From the NCBI GenBank assembly GCA_036502025.1, contig DASXZJ010000120.1:4260-68259 (forward strand): a DNA stretch of 64,000 nucleotides, in the 5' to 3' direction. Each line of letters opens with the position of its first letter. Position 1 is the first letter of the stretch. The DNA is from Bog-473 sp036502025. GTDB lineage: Bacteria > Actinomycetota > Acidimicrobiia > Acidimicrobiales > RAAP-2. Below the pieces are notes generated by a model, which ran no database searches, was not told the DNA's origin, and was given only the letters and a program-made list of their open reading frames with translations. The position numbers and the translations under genes were made by a program. This document shows, one piece after another, positions 1 to 7,990 of the stretch.

Positions 1-1
1 A

Positions 2-163
2 TTCGCCCAACCACCAAACCAAGTTGTGCAGTTCCAGCAATTCGGAACCATGCTGTCGGTAAGTGCCGCGGGAGCCGTCCTCACCATTACTACCGGCGGA
101 GGCTGCGTGATCCACACGGTCACGCCGGCGACCATCAGCGTTCCGACCCAGGATTGCCCGTAG
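2..163 (+). CDS. C-terminal end of an exported/unknown protein (partial)
   Basis: An open frame enters from the left edge and ends at TAG 161-163, giving the last 53 residues of a protein whose start lies outside the window. The tail is rich in Gln, Thr, Val and Gly with two cysteines near the end (GGGC and QDCP), as in small exported beta-rich domains closed by a disulfide. No family is recognised. It is read as real because the frame is open from the first base, and a lipoprotein and other secreted proteins follow on both strands. Function unknown. Confidence 0.4.
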   Translation, partial: FAQPPNQVVQFQQFGTMLSVSAAGAVLTITTGGGCVIHTVTPATISVPTQDCP

Positions 164-341
164 GCGAGATGTTCCGCCCAGGCGTGCATTGTTGGGTTCG
201 TTCCCCAAATGGGTACGGCGGGGTGATCCAATCCGGCTCAATTAACGCTGTATCACGGGGTCGAATAAAGTCGCAGCGGCAAAACAGTTACTAGTTGCAC
301 AATCGCAGCGCCATTTGGGCGGTCGTCTGGAGGAAGACAGC

Positions 342-686
342 GTGGCGAAAAGAGACGTGAGCATCGGGGTGCTTGTCGTCCTGGGAGTGCTGGCCAGCAG
401 CTGCGGCGGTTCCTCACCTACCGTCGTCGCTCATGGGCCGGCCGATGCCACGGCCTGTAGGAGCATCGACACCCTCTATAACCTGGCCATTGCCAACAAG
501 GCTCCCTCGACGGCTCAAGTCAACGAGGTGGTGAACGACGGAAGGGCGGCCGACGACTCCACCCTCCAAAGGTTCACGGCAGACCTCGTTGCCGCGGGGC
601 ATTCTGGCAAGACCGCCGACGTGGAGAAGGCCATGATCAGACTCGCGCAACGTTGCACGGTGATGGGGATCGGACCACGAAACTAG
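342..686 (+). CDS. Small putative lipoprotein, function unknown
   Basis: A 114-residue protein starting at GTG 342, chosen over an in-frame TTG at 315 because GGAGGA sits 7 bases upstream of the GTG. The N-terminus has a basic start (AKRD), a hydrophobic run (IGVLVVLGVLASS) and Cys followed by GGSS, which resembles a lipobox, although Ala at -3 is not ideal. The mature part has two further cysteines and an alpha-helical, Ala/Asp-rich composition. It is probably exported and membrane-anchored. No known domain is recognised. It converges on the GH16 gene, whose stop lies 48 bp downstream. Confidence 0.6.
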   Translation: MAKRDVSIGVLVVLGVLASSCGGSSPTVVAHGPADATACRSIDTLYNLAIANKAPSTAQVNEVVNDGRAADDSTLQRFTADLVAAGHSGKTADVEKAMIRLAQRCTVMGIGPRN

Positions 687-733
687 GGATCCTTCCGTGC
701 CGTCAGCCCTTCGGGTTGATCGGCATCCGAGCA

Positions 734-2404
734 TCATTGCCAGGCTCGCACCCAATCCACCTGCGTTGTCGCTGGCAAGGGTGTGGTTCCCGGTACGAAC
801 GCGTCGGTGTTCATACCTAGAGCCTGGGTGAGGGCAATGAAGAAGGGCTGGTCAAAGGGCTCGCCCCCGGTGAGCGGCGAGGCCGGGTTCGTATGGTCGA
901 CCAAGCAGGTCTGCCCGTTGTCGAGGACGGTGAGTGAGCCAGGGGACCACTGAAGACCGAAAGTGCTAAACGCTCCAGGCGTAATGGCGCAGTTGTAGGC
1001 CGTTACGTTCGGGTCATTGCCTGCGGCATTGTAGTGAATATAGGGAATATCGAGCGCAGGGAACTGGCTGTAGAACTCGGCGAAGTCGATCTCACCAGAG
1101 TCTGGCCACGCAGCGCCGTACTTACTCGAGTTGTTCGGCCAGAGCCAGAACGTCTCCTGGAGCCCCTGAATGGCCGACGCCGGGAGCTTGGCGCGGACCT
1201 CGAACATACCGTAGGCCTGGCTGAACAGCCCGGAGGTGGTGACCATTCCACTCGTGTAGTTGGTCGTGAAGCTGTACGGGCCGTCCTGGCAAGTGAATGG
1301 AGCAGCTTCTTGGCGGACGGTCAGATTCAGGTAGCCACCCGAGACCGAGACGTTATTGGGACTGTTGACATAGCACGCTGTTCCGGCTCCAGAGCCAGTG
1401 GTGTAGGCACTGTTGGCCGTTTGCTGCACCACCCATTTGGTCGTGTCGAGCGTCGTTCCGTTGAACTCGTCATCGAAGGTGCATTGCCATTGTGAACCAT
1501 CGCTCTTGTAGATAGGGGTTCCGCCGCAATCGGACCCGTTTCCGGCCGGATTCGTCGGCGGGCTTGTAGTCGTTGTCGTAGTTGTAGGCGGCGTGGTTGT
1601 GGTTGTGGTTGTGGTTGTGGTTGTGGTCGTTGTTGTAGGCGGCGCGGTCGTGGTCGTAGTTGGCGCCTTCGCAATCGTGGTCGTAGTTGGCGCCTTCGCA
1701 ATCGTTGTCGTGGTCGTGGTCGTAGTAGGAGACGGCATTGGCACGGGCGGGTTGATCGGAGCCGTCGGCGTCGGCGAGTTCGGGAAGTTCACTGCAGCGC
1801 CGTTAGCCTCGATTTCCAGGTACCCCTCGGAATCGGTGTGCACAATCATCCCGACGGCGCTGGCCCCACTGCCCCCGAGGGAACCGAAGAACTTGGCGTC
1901 GCCGAAGCTGAAGATGCCACCGTCACTCGCCACCAGCCAATAGCCCAGCCCGTCAGCGGTTGATGCCATCCCGACGATCGGCTTGTTCAGCGTGAGGGCG
2001 CCGGTCGAACCGAAGAACTTGGCGTCGCCGAAGCTGAAGATGCCACCGTCACTCGCCACCAGCCAATAGCCTCGACCATCTGGTGTGGCAGCAACGCCGA
2101 CTATTGGCCTGCTCGGCGTTACGCCTTCGTCCGACAGGGACTGGCTTGGTGTTGCACTACCGATAGCGAGGACGCTTCCATTGGCGGTCGTCTCCCAATA
2201 GCCCGACCCGTTGGGGATGCTCGCGATGCCGACAACTGGGCTTGAAAGAGTAATTCGAGGCACCATCGATGTGGCCAATACGACAGAAGAGCCAAGGACC
2301 AGAAGACTCCCGATCAGGGCGAGCGACGCCAGTAGCCCAACCGCCTGACGTCGTCCCCGGCCGATCGGCAGCGTAGCCAACCTCGCGACGCGTTCCGAAT
2401 GCAT
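734..2404 (-). CDS. Secreted GH16-family glucanase with Acidimicrobiia-type repeats and poly-Thr linker
   Basis: A predicted endo-beta-glucanase/laminarinase-type glycoside hydrolase acting outside the cell. From the ATG at 2404 it has 556 residues: a basic N-terminus and hydrophobic signal or anchor segment (about 1-45), four GYW-type repeats (about 55-205, two nearly identical), a proline/threonine linker with long Thr runs (about 225-285), then the GH16 domain (about 305-556). The catalytic motif is visible as GEIDFAEF (E-x-D-x-x-E). An in-frame start at 2569 would add 55 residues before the signal, so 2404 is preferred. A DevR-box-like palindrome lies at 2563-2576. The GH16 assignment is strong; the exact glucan substrate is not known. 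Confidence 0.85.
   Translation of the reverse strand: MHSERVARLATLPIGRGRRQAVGLLASLALIGSLLVLGSSVVLATSMVPRITLSSPVVGIASIPNGSGYWETTANGSVLAIGSATPSQSLSDEGVTPSRPIVGVAATPDGRGYWLVASDGGIFSFGDAKFFGSTGALTLNKPIVGMASTADGLGYWLVASDGGIFSFGDAKFFGSLGGSGASAVGMIVHTDSEGYLEIEANGAAVNFPNSPTPTAPINPPVPMPSPTTTTTTTTIAKAPTTTTIAKAPTTTTTAPPTTTTTTTTTTTTTTTPPTTTTTTTSPPTNPAGNGSDCGGTPIYKSDGSQWQCTFDDEFNGTTLDTTKWVVQQTANSAYTTGSGAGTACYVNSPNNVSVSGGYLNLTVRQEAAPFTCQDGPYSFTTNYTSGMVTTSGLFSQAYGMFEVRAKLPASAIQGLQETFWLWPNNSSKYGAAWPDSGEIDFAEFYSQFPALDIPYIHYNAAGNDPNVTAYNCAITPGAFSTFGLQWSPGSLTVLDNGQTCLVDHTNPASPLTGGEPFDQPFFIALTQALGMNTDAFVPGTTPLPATTQVDWVRAWQ
1881..2071 (-). repeat. 126-bp-spaced exact tandem repeat inside the GH16 gene
   Basis: A 65-bp stretch at 1881-1945 recurs without mismatch at 2007-2071, an offset of 126 bp or 42 codons. 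It encodes the core of two consecutive GYWLVASDGGIFSFGDAKFF repeats. Identity at the nucleotide level, not just the protein level, points to recent duplication or gene conversion of a repeat unit. Confidence 0.85.
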
Positions 2405-2562
2405 ACGGGCAAGCCTGACTACGGTCAATCTCCCCGCGGTCCACTCCCGCCCAACAGCAACACAATTCGCTTTCGTAGGACCCACAATGAGAGCAGTGCG
2501 GCCGAAGCAGGCCGTCGGGACACCCTCGAAGATGTGTTGTGTGACTCCCGTCCCCTCTTGGC

Positions 2563-2576
2563 GGGACATTCGACCC
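2563..2576. promoter_or_regulatory. DevR/DosR-box-like palindrome upstream of the GH16 gene
   Basis: GGGACATTCGACCC matches 11 of 14 positions of the core GGGACTWWAGTCCC known for DevR (DosR) of mycobacteria. It lies about 160 bp upstream of the chosen GH16 start. A DevS/DevR-like pair is encoded nearby at 3343-5255. This is an inferred operator; one weak match alone would not be convincing. Confidence 0.3.
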
Positions 2577-2652
2577 TATTGGTCCGTTCTGAAGTCTTCG
2601 ATACTGGATGTCGGCTCCCCATATAGGGGCGGTAAATGAAAGGGGGACGGAA

Positions 2653-2820
2653 ATGGTCCGCGTTCTACTCACCAAAGTTGTAGGGAACTCCAAAATACGC
2701 AACGACCCCCTCCCCGAGCTCAATCCGTGGCGTGAAGTCGGCTGGATCTTCAAAGATGGTGAAGCCATTGCGATCGAGCGACATGGCGGGGAGACTCGAG
2801 TTCGTTCAGCTTTGCTGTAG
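2653..2820 (+). CDS. Small hypothetical protein
   Basis: A 55-residue frame starting at ATG 2653 with a good ribosome-binding site (AGGGGG, 6 bases before the start). The product has a hydrophobic start (VRVLLTKVVG) and a charged remainder (WREVGWIFKDGEAIAIERHGG). No family is recognised. It lies between the divergent GH16 gene and the HTH gene. The evidence is only the start context and an open frame in an otherwise gene-free stretch, so it may be spurious. Confidence 0.3.
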   Translation: MVRVLLTKVVGNSKIRNDPLPELNPWREVGWIFKDGEAIAIERHGGETRVRSALL

Positions 2821-2957
2821 TCGTCACCGAACGCTGGCGTTCAGCGCGCCGGCTGAGCTTCGTTTCAGCCGAACTCAGCGAGAGATCACCCGCCCACGCC
2901 TCGTCAGCCTTGGAACCTCGTGAACTCTGGAGGGTGCCAAGCGGCACCGTTGCCGAG

Positions 2958-3245
2958 TTAGTTGACGGCGACAGATGGTCGAGTCGTATCGAGCGCAAGG
3001 AGCAGGAGAAGCCTCGCCCCGGCACTCAAGGCTGCTTCGGGGTTGGCTTCGAAATAGCGGAGGTATTCCGGGTCGATCTCGGCCCGGAGAGCCAGTTCCT
3101 CAATGGTCAGGTCAAGTTCAATCCGGCGCTGCGTGACGCGGCGACCAAATTCGCCCGATTGGAAATCCCGCGGCCCCACGTCCCATGTCGAGATACCCGA
3201 GGACGGAGCGAAACGGTTCAGACTTCCGGACTGCTCGGATTGCAT
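2958..3245 (-). CDS. Short helix-turn-helix (XRE/HTH_3-like) protein, possibly a truncated HTH-PPOX protein
   Basis: A 95-residue protein whose second half is a clear lambda-repressor-like helix-turn-helix: FGRRVTQRR, then LTIEELALRAEIDPEYLRY, then SAGARLLLLLALDT. This form is typical of actinobacterial proteins in which the HTH is followed by a pyridoxamine-phosphate-oxidase-like domain. Here the frame stops at 2958. The codons just beyond the stop read LGNGAAWHPPEFTRF, which faintly resembles the linker of such proteins, so the gene may be a truncated remnant. The start is uncertain; ATG 3245 was chosen because upstream residues look non-coding. It probably binds DNA. Confidence 0.5.
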   Translation of the reverse strand: MQSEQSGSLNRFAPSSGISTWDVGPRDFQSGEFGRRVTQRRIELDLTIEELALRAEIDPEYLRYFEANPEAALSAGARLLLLLALDTTRPSVAVN

Positions 3246-3342
3246 TACTGAGGTCACAGGCACAGTGTGCCCAATGAGGCAGTTTTGCTCTAGAGGAATA
3301 CGTCCTGTTGTGCGGTGACCAACGCCTGTTATGTCGGGCGGT

Positions 3343-4473
3343 CTATGACCGAACCGGCACCGCCCAATGGAGGGAGCATCCACCGGTAGTGCTCTCGTCG
3401 ATGGTGAATGTCCCATGCAATTGGTCTGCTCTGTTGCGAAGACTGGCCAGTCCGAAGTTCTCCCGATCCTTCCGGTCATTGAGCCAACGTCCATTGTCAA
3501 CCAAATGCAATCTGCACTGACCTTCTCGAACGGACAGGCTCAGTGAAGCCTGTGTTGCGCTGGCGTGGTTACCAATATCCGCCACCGCCTCTCGTATCGT
3601 TGCCAATAAATGATCGACTACGCGATCCGGTATCGCAGCGTCAATCGGTCCGTCAAAGGTGACTTGAACGTCGAAGCCGACGACGTAGCTCAGGTTCCGA
3701 ACGAGCGCCAGCACGCGGTCACGAATGCCACGGTTCGTCTCCCCCATCCCGAGCTCGTAAATGGTCGAGCGGACTTGATGAATCACTTGGTCGATCTCAT
3801 CTACCGCTTGGGCGAGCGAATCGGTCAGTTCCACCGAGGAACCCGCTGCCATGCTCTGGAGGGTCAGGCCAACGCCGAACAGGCGTTGGATCACCGTGTC
3901 GTGGAGATCACGCGCCAAACGATTCCGATCTTCATAGACGGCAACTACGCGATCGCGTTCATGAAGTCGTGAATTTTCGATGCCGATGCCAGCCGCAATC
4001 GCGAGGGTCTCGATCAGGGCAACATCGTCGTCGGTGAACTCGGACCAACCAATTTTATCGGTCAAGTACAGGTTGCCATACACCTCGTCCCGCAGCTTGA
4101 TCGGCACTCCGAGGAACGAAGTCATGGGCGGATGGTTGGGTGGAAACCCGAAACTATCGGCGTGGATACCCAGCTTGGACAAGCGCAAGGGTCGAGGATC
4201 CGCTATCAAGAGGCCGAGCACACCCCGTCCCGTGGGGCGTGCCCCGATGCGGTCCTCTTCTTGAGGTTCGAGCCCCACGGTTATGAACTCTGAAAACTCC
4301 GTACGGTCGTCGCTCAGTACGCCCAGTGCACCGTAACGAGCGCCCGTCATGGAGCGAGCTTCCTCGACGACGTGGCGCAACAGGGCCGCGAGATCGATAT
4401 CGGCCTCAATGAGCAGCGTCGCCTCGAGCACCCGCCGGAGGTTGCTGGAATCCTCAATTGACCGAAACGGCAC
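3343..4473 (-). CDS. GAF-domain sensor histidine kinase, DevS/NarL-type
   Basis: A 376-residue cytoplasmic sensor kinase. Residues about 20-165 form one GAF domain, a DevS/DosT-like signal-sensing fold, with no membrane segments. A HisKA_3 dimerisation helix follows with the phospho-accepting His in ARDLHDTVIQRLF, then an HATPase region. The ATPase part is unusual: the expected DxGxG loop reads DNGRWL, with the second Gly replaced by Trp, and the N-box is poorly conserved, so activity may be low. It is transcribed divergently from the LuxR-type regulator at 4584 with 110 bp between them, as expected for a cognate pair. Redox or gas sensing is possible, but the ligand is unknown. Confidence 0.85.
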   Translation of the reverse strand: MPFRSIEDSSNLRRVLEATLLIEADIDLAALLRHVVEEARSMTGARYGALGVLSDDRTEFSEFITVGLEPQEEDRIGARPTGRGVLGLLIADPRPLRLSKLGIHADSFGFPPNHPPMTSFLGVPIKLRDEVYGNLYLTDKIGWSEFTDDDVALIETLAIAAGIGIENSRLHERDRVVAVYEDRNRLARDLHDTVIQRLFGVGLTLQSMAAGSSVELTDSLAQAVDEIDQVIHQVRSTIYELGMGETNRGIRDRVLALVRNLSYVVGFDVQVTFDGPIDAAIPDRVVDHLLATIREAVADIGNHASATQASLSLSVREGQCRLHLVDNGRWLNDRKDRENFGLASLRNRADQLHGTFTIDESTTGGCSLHWAVPVRS

Positions 4474-4583
4474 AAAACCACGCTAGACCTCGGGATACAC
4501 CATCAGTTAGCGGGAACTGAGGATCTGCCGCAAGGTGGCAACAGGTAGTTGCTCCGGAGGCACCGAATTGGAAGGATGGTTAT

Positions 4584-5255
4584 GTGACGCTTGGAGTATT
4601 TCTGCTCGATGACCACGAGGTGGTTCGGACAGGACTGCGGGCCCTCCTCGAAGCGAGTGACGAAATCACAGTGGTCGGCGAGGCGGCGACGGTGGCTGAT
4701 GCCCTGGAACGAATTCCCTCCACTCATCCCGACGTCGCCATCCTCGATGTCCGACTGCCGGATGGAAGCGGTATCGAAGTATGCCGTGAGATCAGATCTC
4801 GTTCGCCCGAGGTGGCTTGCCTGATGCTCACCTCATACGCCGATGACGAGGCCCTCTTTGCCGCCATCATGGCCGGTGCCGCGGGGTACGTCCTCAAGCA
4901 GGTGGGAAGCGCACACCTGGTCGACGCCGTACGCCGCGCCGGATCCGGTCAGTCGCTTCTGGATCCAAGTGTGACGGCGCGTGTACTCGAGCGCTTGAGG
5001 GAGGGACCCAAGGTCGACCCCGCCTTGGCCAGCCTCACCCCTCAGGAGCGCCGGATTCTGGATCTCATCGCCGACGGCCAGACAAATCGCCAGATCGCCG
5101 AAGCGATGTTCCTGGCGGAGAAGACGGTGAAGAACTACGTATCGAATCTACTTTCCAAGCTCGGTATGGAGCGAAGGACTCAGGCGGCTACCTACGCCGC
5201 CCGGCTGGAGGAGCGTTCGGTGCAGACGTCGCGTACGGACAAATCAGGTACTTGA
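4584..5255 (+). CDS. LuxR/NarL-family response regulator, DevR-like
   Basis: A 223-residue two-component regulator. The receiver domain (about 1-120) shows the acidic pocket (DDHE), the phosphorylatable Asp in AILDVRLPDGSG, the conserved Thr/Ser in MLTSY and Lys in VLKQ. The C-terminal LuxR HTH (about 145-210) shows LTPQERRILDLIADGQTNRQIA and KTVKNYVSNLLSKLGM. This architecture and the sequence style are those of DevR/DosR. It starts at GTG 4584 with GGAAGGA upstream. The kinase at 3343-4473 is the likely partner. Possible targets are the repeat-bearing secreted genes with DevR-box-like sites (inference). Confidence 0.9.
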   Translation: MTLGVFLLDDHEVVRTGLRALLEASDEITVVGEAATVADALERIPSTHPDVAILDVRLPDGSGIEVCREIRSRSPEVACLMLTSYADDEALFAAIMAGAAGYVLKQVGSAHLVDAVRRAGSGQSLLDPSVTARVLERLREGPKVDPALASLTPQERRILDLIADGQTNRQIAEAMFLAEKTVKNYVSNLLSKLGMERRTQAATYAARLEERSVQTSRTDKSGT

Positions 5256-5271
5256 TCGACCGGCACCGAGC

Positions 5272-5604
5272 TCACGAGGTGTGATGCGGATCTTCGTCCG
5301 CCCCGTTCAGGTGTATGCCTCGTGACGCCAACGCTCGGTGGAGTTCGTGCCGTTGGACCTCGGGTTGGCTGAAATCGTTCGGTTGGCAGGCCAGGCCGAC
5401 GGATCGGGCAAGTCGAATAAGGGCAAGGTCGTAGGCCACTTGACTTGCCAGCGCTGACGGCGCGGCGGGTCTTTGCCCATTCACTCGGTCCTGCCTTTGG
5501 ATTTGGCAGAGGAGCAGATCTGAGAAGTGAGCGGCTCGGCTGCCGTGCACGTCGGGCGCGCCGGCATCGAAGGCAGCGTCCAGAAGCTGTGAGTACATCG
5601 ACAT
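5272..5604 (-). CDS. Hypothetical protein, conserved-looking
   Basis: A 110-residue soluble protein starting at ATG 5604 (MSMYSQLLDAAFDAG), with an in-frame GTG at 5613 as an alternative. It is mostly helical and rich in Ala, Gln, Arg and His (QVAYDLALIRLARSVGLACQ). No domain is recognised. It converges tail-to-tail with the response regulator (16 bp apart), leaving no other use for this strand. A long hairpin lies upstream at 5728-5766. Function unknown. Confidence 0.5.
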   Translation of the reverse strand: MSMYSQLLDAAFDAGAPDVHGSRAAHFSDLLLCQIQRQDRVNGQRPAAPSALASQVAYDLALIRLARSVGLACQPNDFSQPEVQRHELHRALASRGIHLNGADEDPHHTS

Positions 5605-5727
5605 GTTGTTCACTCTGCCGCCACCACCGTTCAGCCGAAAGAGGACTTTGACCCTCTTCGTGGAAGTTTGATCGGCCGGGATGAGTTCCGGCCCCCGGCC
5701 CGACTTCGCAGCGCCCTGAATAGGAAA

Positions 5728-5766
5728 GAAGCGATGGCGACCGCTAGTAACGGTCGCCATCGCTTC
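5728..5766 (-). terminator. 16-bp perfect stem hairpin
   Basis: Bases 5728-5743 and 5751-5766 form a perfect 16-bp inverted repeat around the 7-base loop CTAGTAA. On the minus strand the stem is followed by TTTCCTATT, a weak T-rich tail, so it could end transcripts coming from the right. On the plus strand no T-run follows. It could also be a palindromic operator. Confidence 0.5.
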
Positions 5767-5795
5767 GAACACCACTATCTGGGATGAGGAGGGTG

Positions 5796-5978
5796 TTAGG
5801 GACAGTGTGACCCCGGGCGGATCGGCGCAATAGGGCCATAAGTCACATGCAGTCCTGGTGCCTGATCGCCCGAACGTCGCCGCCGAACCTGGTTGGCTCG
5901 ACGCTCACGGGGCAGGGGTGTCAGAGTCAGGGGACCCAGCGGTCCGTGATCCGAAAAGGTCATTGGTCCCGACCACAC
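5796..5978 (-). CDS. Doubtful small ORF
   Basis: A 60-codon frame with a GTG start at 5978 and no convincing ribosome-binding site. The product is Pro/Arg-rich and ends GPIAPIRPGSHCP. The only support is that the hairpin at 5728-5766 lies 30 bp after its stop on the same strand. Otherwise the 424-bp gap between 5604 and 6029 holds only this frame, the hairpin and a possible DevR-like site. Confidence 0.2.
   Translation of the reverse strand: MWSGPMTFSDHGPLGPLTLTPLPRERRANQVRRRRSGDQAPGLHVTYGPIAPIRPGSHCP
5957..5970. promoter_or_regulatory. Weak DevR-box-like site upstream of the CAP-domain gene
   Basis: AGGTCATTGGTCCC matches 10 of 14 positions of GGGACTWWAGTCCC and lies 59 bp upstream of the ATG at 6029. 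It is weak alone, but it shares the TTGGTCCC half with the better site at 7878-7891 in front of the next repeat-bearing gene. Confidence 0.2.
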
Positions 5979-6028
5979 TGAGGCTTTTGCCTCTGATCGG
6001 GCGGCGATGAATTCCTCAGATTGCTCTC

Positions 6029-7588
6029 ATGGAATTCAGATCGCTCACTCGACGCGCCGAGCGTGCTGCCTCATTCGAGTCGCCGTTCGACGTTGCGCCC
6101 CGCAATCGATACCGGATCGGGTGGCAGGGTTGGCCCAAGTGGATTGTTGCCATCGCCGTCGCCTCGACCGCCGGATGCTGGTGTGTCGGATCAGCCGGCG
6201 CGGCTGGAATCCTTCCGCCGGGTAATCCTCCCTCCAACATTGCGCCCAGCAGCGCCGACTACCTGGCGTCGATCGACAACGGTCGCGGTCAGGAAGGGGT
6301 AGCCCCGATGAACGTGTCCGAGGCGAGCATCTCGACCTTGCCCATTCCCGAGCAGGTGTTCATCCTGACAAACGAAGAGCGCATCGATCGTGGTCTTCAA
6401 CCGATCGGGTACATGACAGCTCAACTCAACACCATTGCGCAGCAAGGTGCCGATTCCGGTGCCGACCCGGGGTTTCCGGATACGTTAAGTGGCGGGGCAT
6501 CGAGAACGTGGGGCGGATCGATCTGGGCCGGAGGAATGACCAATGTCTTCGAGGCTGATTATCTCTGGATGTACGAAGACGGTTGGGGTGGGCTGCTCGG
6601 CGGGACTTCGAACATTGACTGCAACCTGCTGTCCTCCTCAGGCTGCTGGGGGCACCGCGACATCATGCTGCACCCCTATGGAGCGTGCGGAAACAGCGCG
6701 CCAACGCTGTCGATGGGCGCTGCGTTCTCTTCGACCGGGTACGCCAACGGCTCAATCGCGGCCGTATTCATCAGCACCTGCGGTGGGCCTCCGTCTGACG
6801 TGACCCTTAGCTGGAACCAGGTTCTATCGACCGTGCTCGCTACGCCGTATGCCATCGGGATCGCTGGGCTCCCCAACGGCCAGGGGTATTGGGAAGCGCA
6901 GTCCGATGGAGCCGTCCATGCTTTCGGACAGGCGATTGACTACGGGTCCATGGCGGGTCACCAGCTGAACTCTCCTCTGGTGGATATCGCCTCAACTCCG
7001 GACGGACGGGGATACTGGTTGGTGGCGGCGGATGGTGGCATTTTCAGCTTTGGCGATGCCCGGTTCTTCGGCTCTACCGGTTCTCTGCGTCTCAATAAGC
7101 CCATCGTCGGCATGACGTCCACGCCCGACGGCGGCGGCTATTGGCTGGTGGCATCCGACGGTGGGATATTCAGTTTCGGCGATGCTCCATTCCGCGGCAG
7201 CATGGGAGGGCGACTGCTCAACCGGCCCATCGTCGGCATCGCGGCCGATGTGGTGACCCACGGATACTGGTTGGTGGCGGCGGATGGTGGCATCTTCAGC
7301 TTCGATGCACCCTTCTTCGGCAGTACCGGTGCAATCCACCTCAACCAGCCCATTATCGGCATGGAATCGCTGAGCAACGGGCAGGGATATCGGTTCGAGG
7401 CAGCAGACGGGGGCGTCTTCTGCTTCGGTCAGGCTGTCTTCAAAGGCTCGATGGGCGGGCAATCTCTGCTGGCGCCAGTCGTCGGCATGGCCGCCGACAT
7501 CGTGAACCAGGGGTATTGGATGCTGGCGGCCAACGGGAGCATCTTCAACTTCGGCGGCGCCGCCAACTACGGCAGCCTCGCCAGTTAA
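6029..7588 (+). CDS. Exported CAP/SCP-like domain protein with six C-terminal GYW repeats
   Basis: A 519-residue exported protein. A membrane/signal segment is seen at about residues 38-60 (WIVAIAVASTAGCWCV). A CAP-superfamily domain (about 105-265) is indicated by LTNEERIDRGLQPI near its start and SGCWGHRDIML, the GHR motif of this fold. The C-terminus (about 270-519) is six repeats of the ~42-residue Acidimicrobiia unit (GYWLVAADGGIFSFGDA and variants), the last two being degenerate. The family is usually extracellular; the biochemical role here is unknown. The repeat domain is shared with the GH16 and S53 proteins of this window, suggesting a common surface or polymer-binding role. Confidence 0.8.
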   Translation: MEFRSLTRRAERAASFESPFDVAPRNRYRIGWQGWPKWIVAIAVASTAGCWCVGSAGAAGILPPGNPPSNIAPSSADYLASIDNGRGQEGVAPMNVSEASISTLPIPEQVFILTNEERIDRGLQPIGYMTAQLNTIAQQGADSGADPGFPDTLSGGASRTWGGSIWAGGMTNVFEADYLWMYEDGWGGLLGGTSNIDCNLLSSSGCWGHRDIMLHPYGACGNSAPTLSMGAAFSSTGYANGSIAAVFISTCGGPPSDVTLSWNQVLSTVLATPYAIGIAGLPNGQGYWEAQSDGAVHAFGQAIDYGSMAGHQLNSPLVDIASTPDGRGYWLVAADGGIFSFGDARFFGSTGSLRLNKPIVGMTSTPDGGGYWLVASDGGIFSFGDAPFRGSMGGRLLNRPIVGIAADVVTHGYWLVAADGGIFSFDAPFFGSTGAIHLNQPIIGMESLSNGQGYRFEAADGGVFCFGQAVFKGSMGGQSLLAPVVGMAADIVNQGYWMLAANGSIFNFGGAANYGSLAS

Positions 7589-7990
7589 CCCCCGAGGTAC
7601 CAACGGGAGTTGGCGCCCGAGCGCGCCGAGGTCTCGTAGCCGGTCTGCCGTGCTCAGAAGTCGGCCAGCGACCAGGCATCGGCGCCGTCGCAGATCCGCA
7701 AAGCTCGGAGCCCGCGGCTGCTGTTGGTGATGCTCGAAACTGCCTGGTGTCCTCTTCGTCGAGGGCTCCCCAAAGCCGCCTCACCGGGTCGATGGTGGGC
7801 TCGGGCGCCGCTCGCCGTGACCAGGCACCCGGCGAGCACTTCATGGCGTGCCTTTCGGAGTGTCATCCCGATCCAATGTGACTTTGGTCCCTATTGCTGA
7901 GTGATGTTGGACCCTTTTCCGGACCCCCTGCAATCCCGATGATGAGAGGAGAGGACGGGGACCTGCCCCGGGGGACGACGGGGTAACGAC
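7589..7990. other. 402-bp intergenic region
   Basis: The region lies between the CAP-domain and S53 genes. Short frames on either strand lack start sites and recognisable protein character. The only notable element is the DevR-box-like palindrome at 7878-7891, followed by GA-rich sequence before the ATG at 7991. It probably holds the promoter of the protease gene. Confidence 0.5.
7878..7891. promoter_or_regulatory. DevR/DosR-box-like palindrome upstream of the S53 protease gene
   Basis: GTGACTTTGGTCCC matches 12 of 14 positions of the DevR core GGGACTWWAGTCCC, including the central TT. It lies about 100 bp upstream of the ATG at 7991, a plausible activator distance. This is the best of three similar sites, each in front of a gene encoding a repeat-bearing secreted protein. 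Confidence 0.4.

Noticed and set aside
1593..1943. Poly-valine frame on the + strand opposite the GH16 linker
   Set aside because: It is the antisense of the Thr-rich linker; the GH16 gene on the minus strand explains the sequence.
1881..2071. Possible CRISPR or satellite array
   Set aside because: Only two units, 126 bp apart, within a coding repeat; spacing and content are explained by protein repeats.
2667..2785. Minus-strand 39-codon frame (MSLDRNGFTIFEDPADF...)
   Set aside because: No ribosome-binding site and it opposes a small + strand frame that has one; too short to support.
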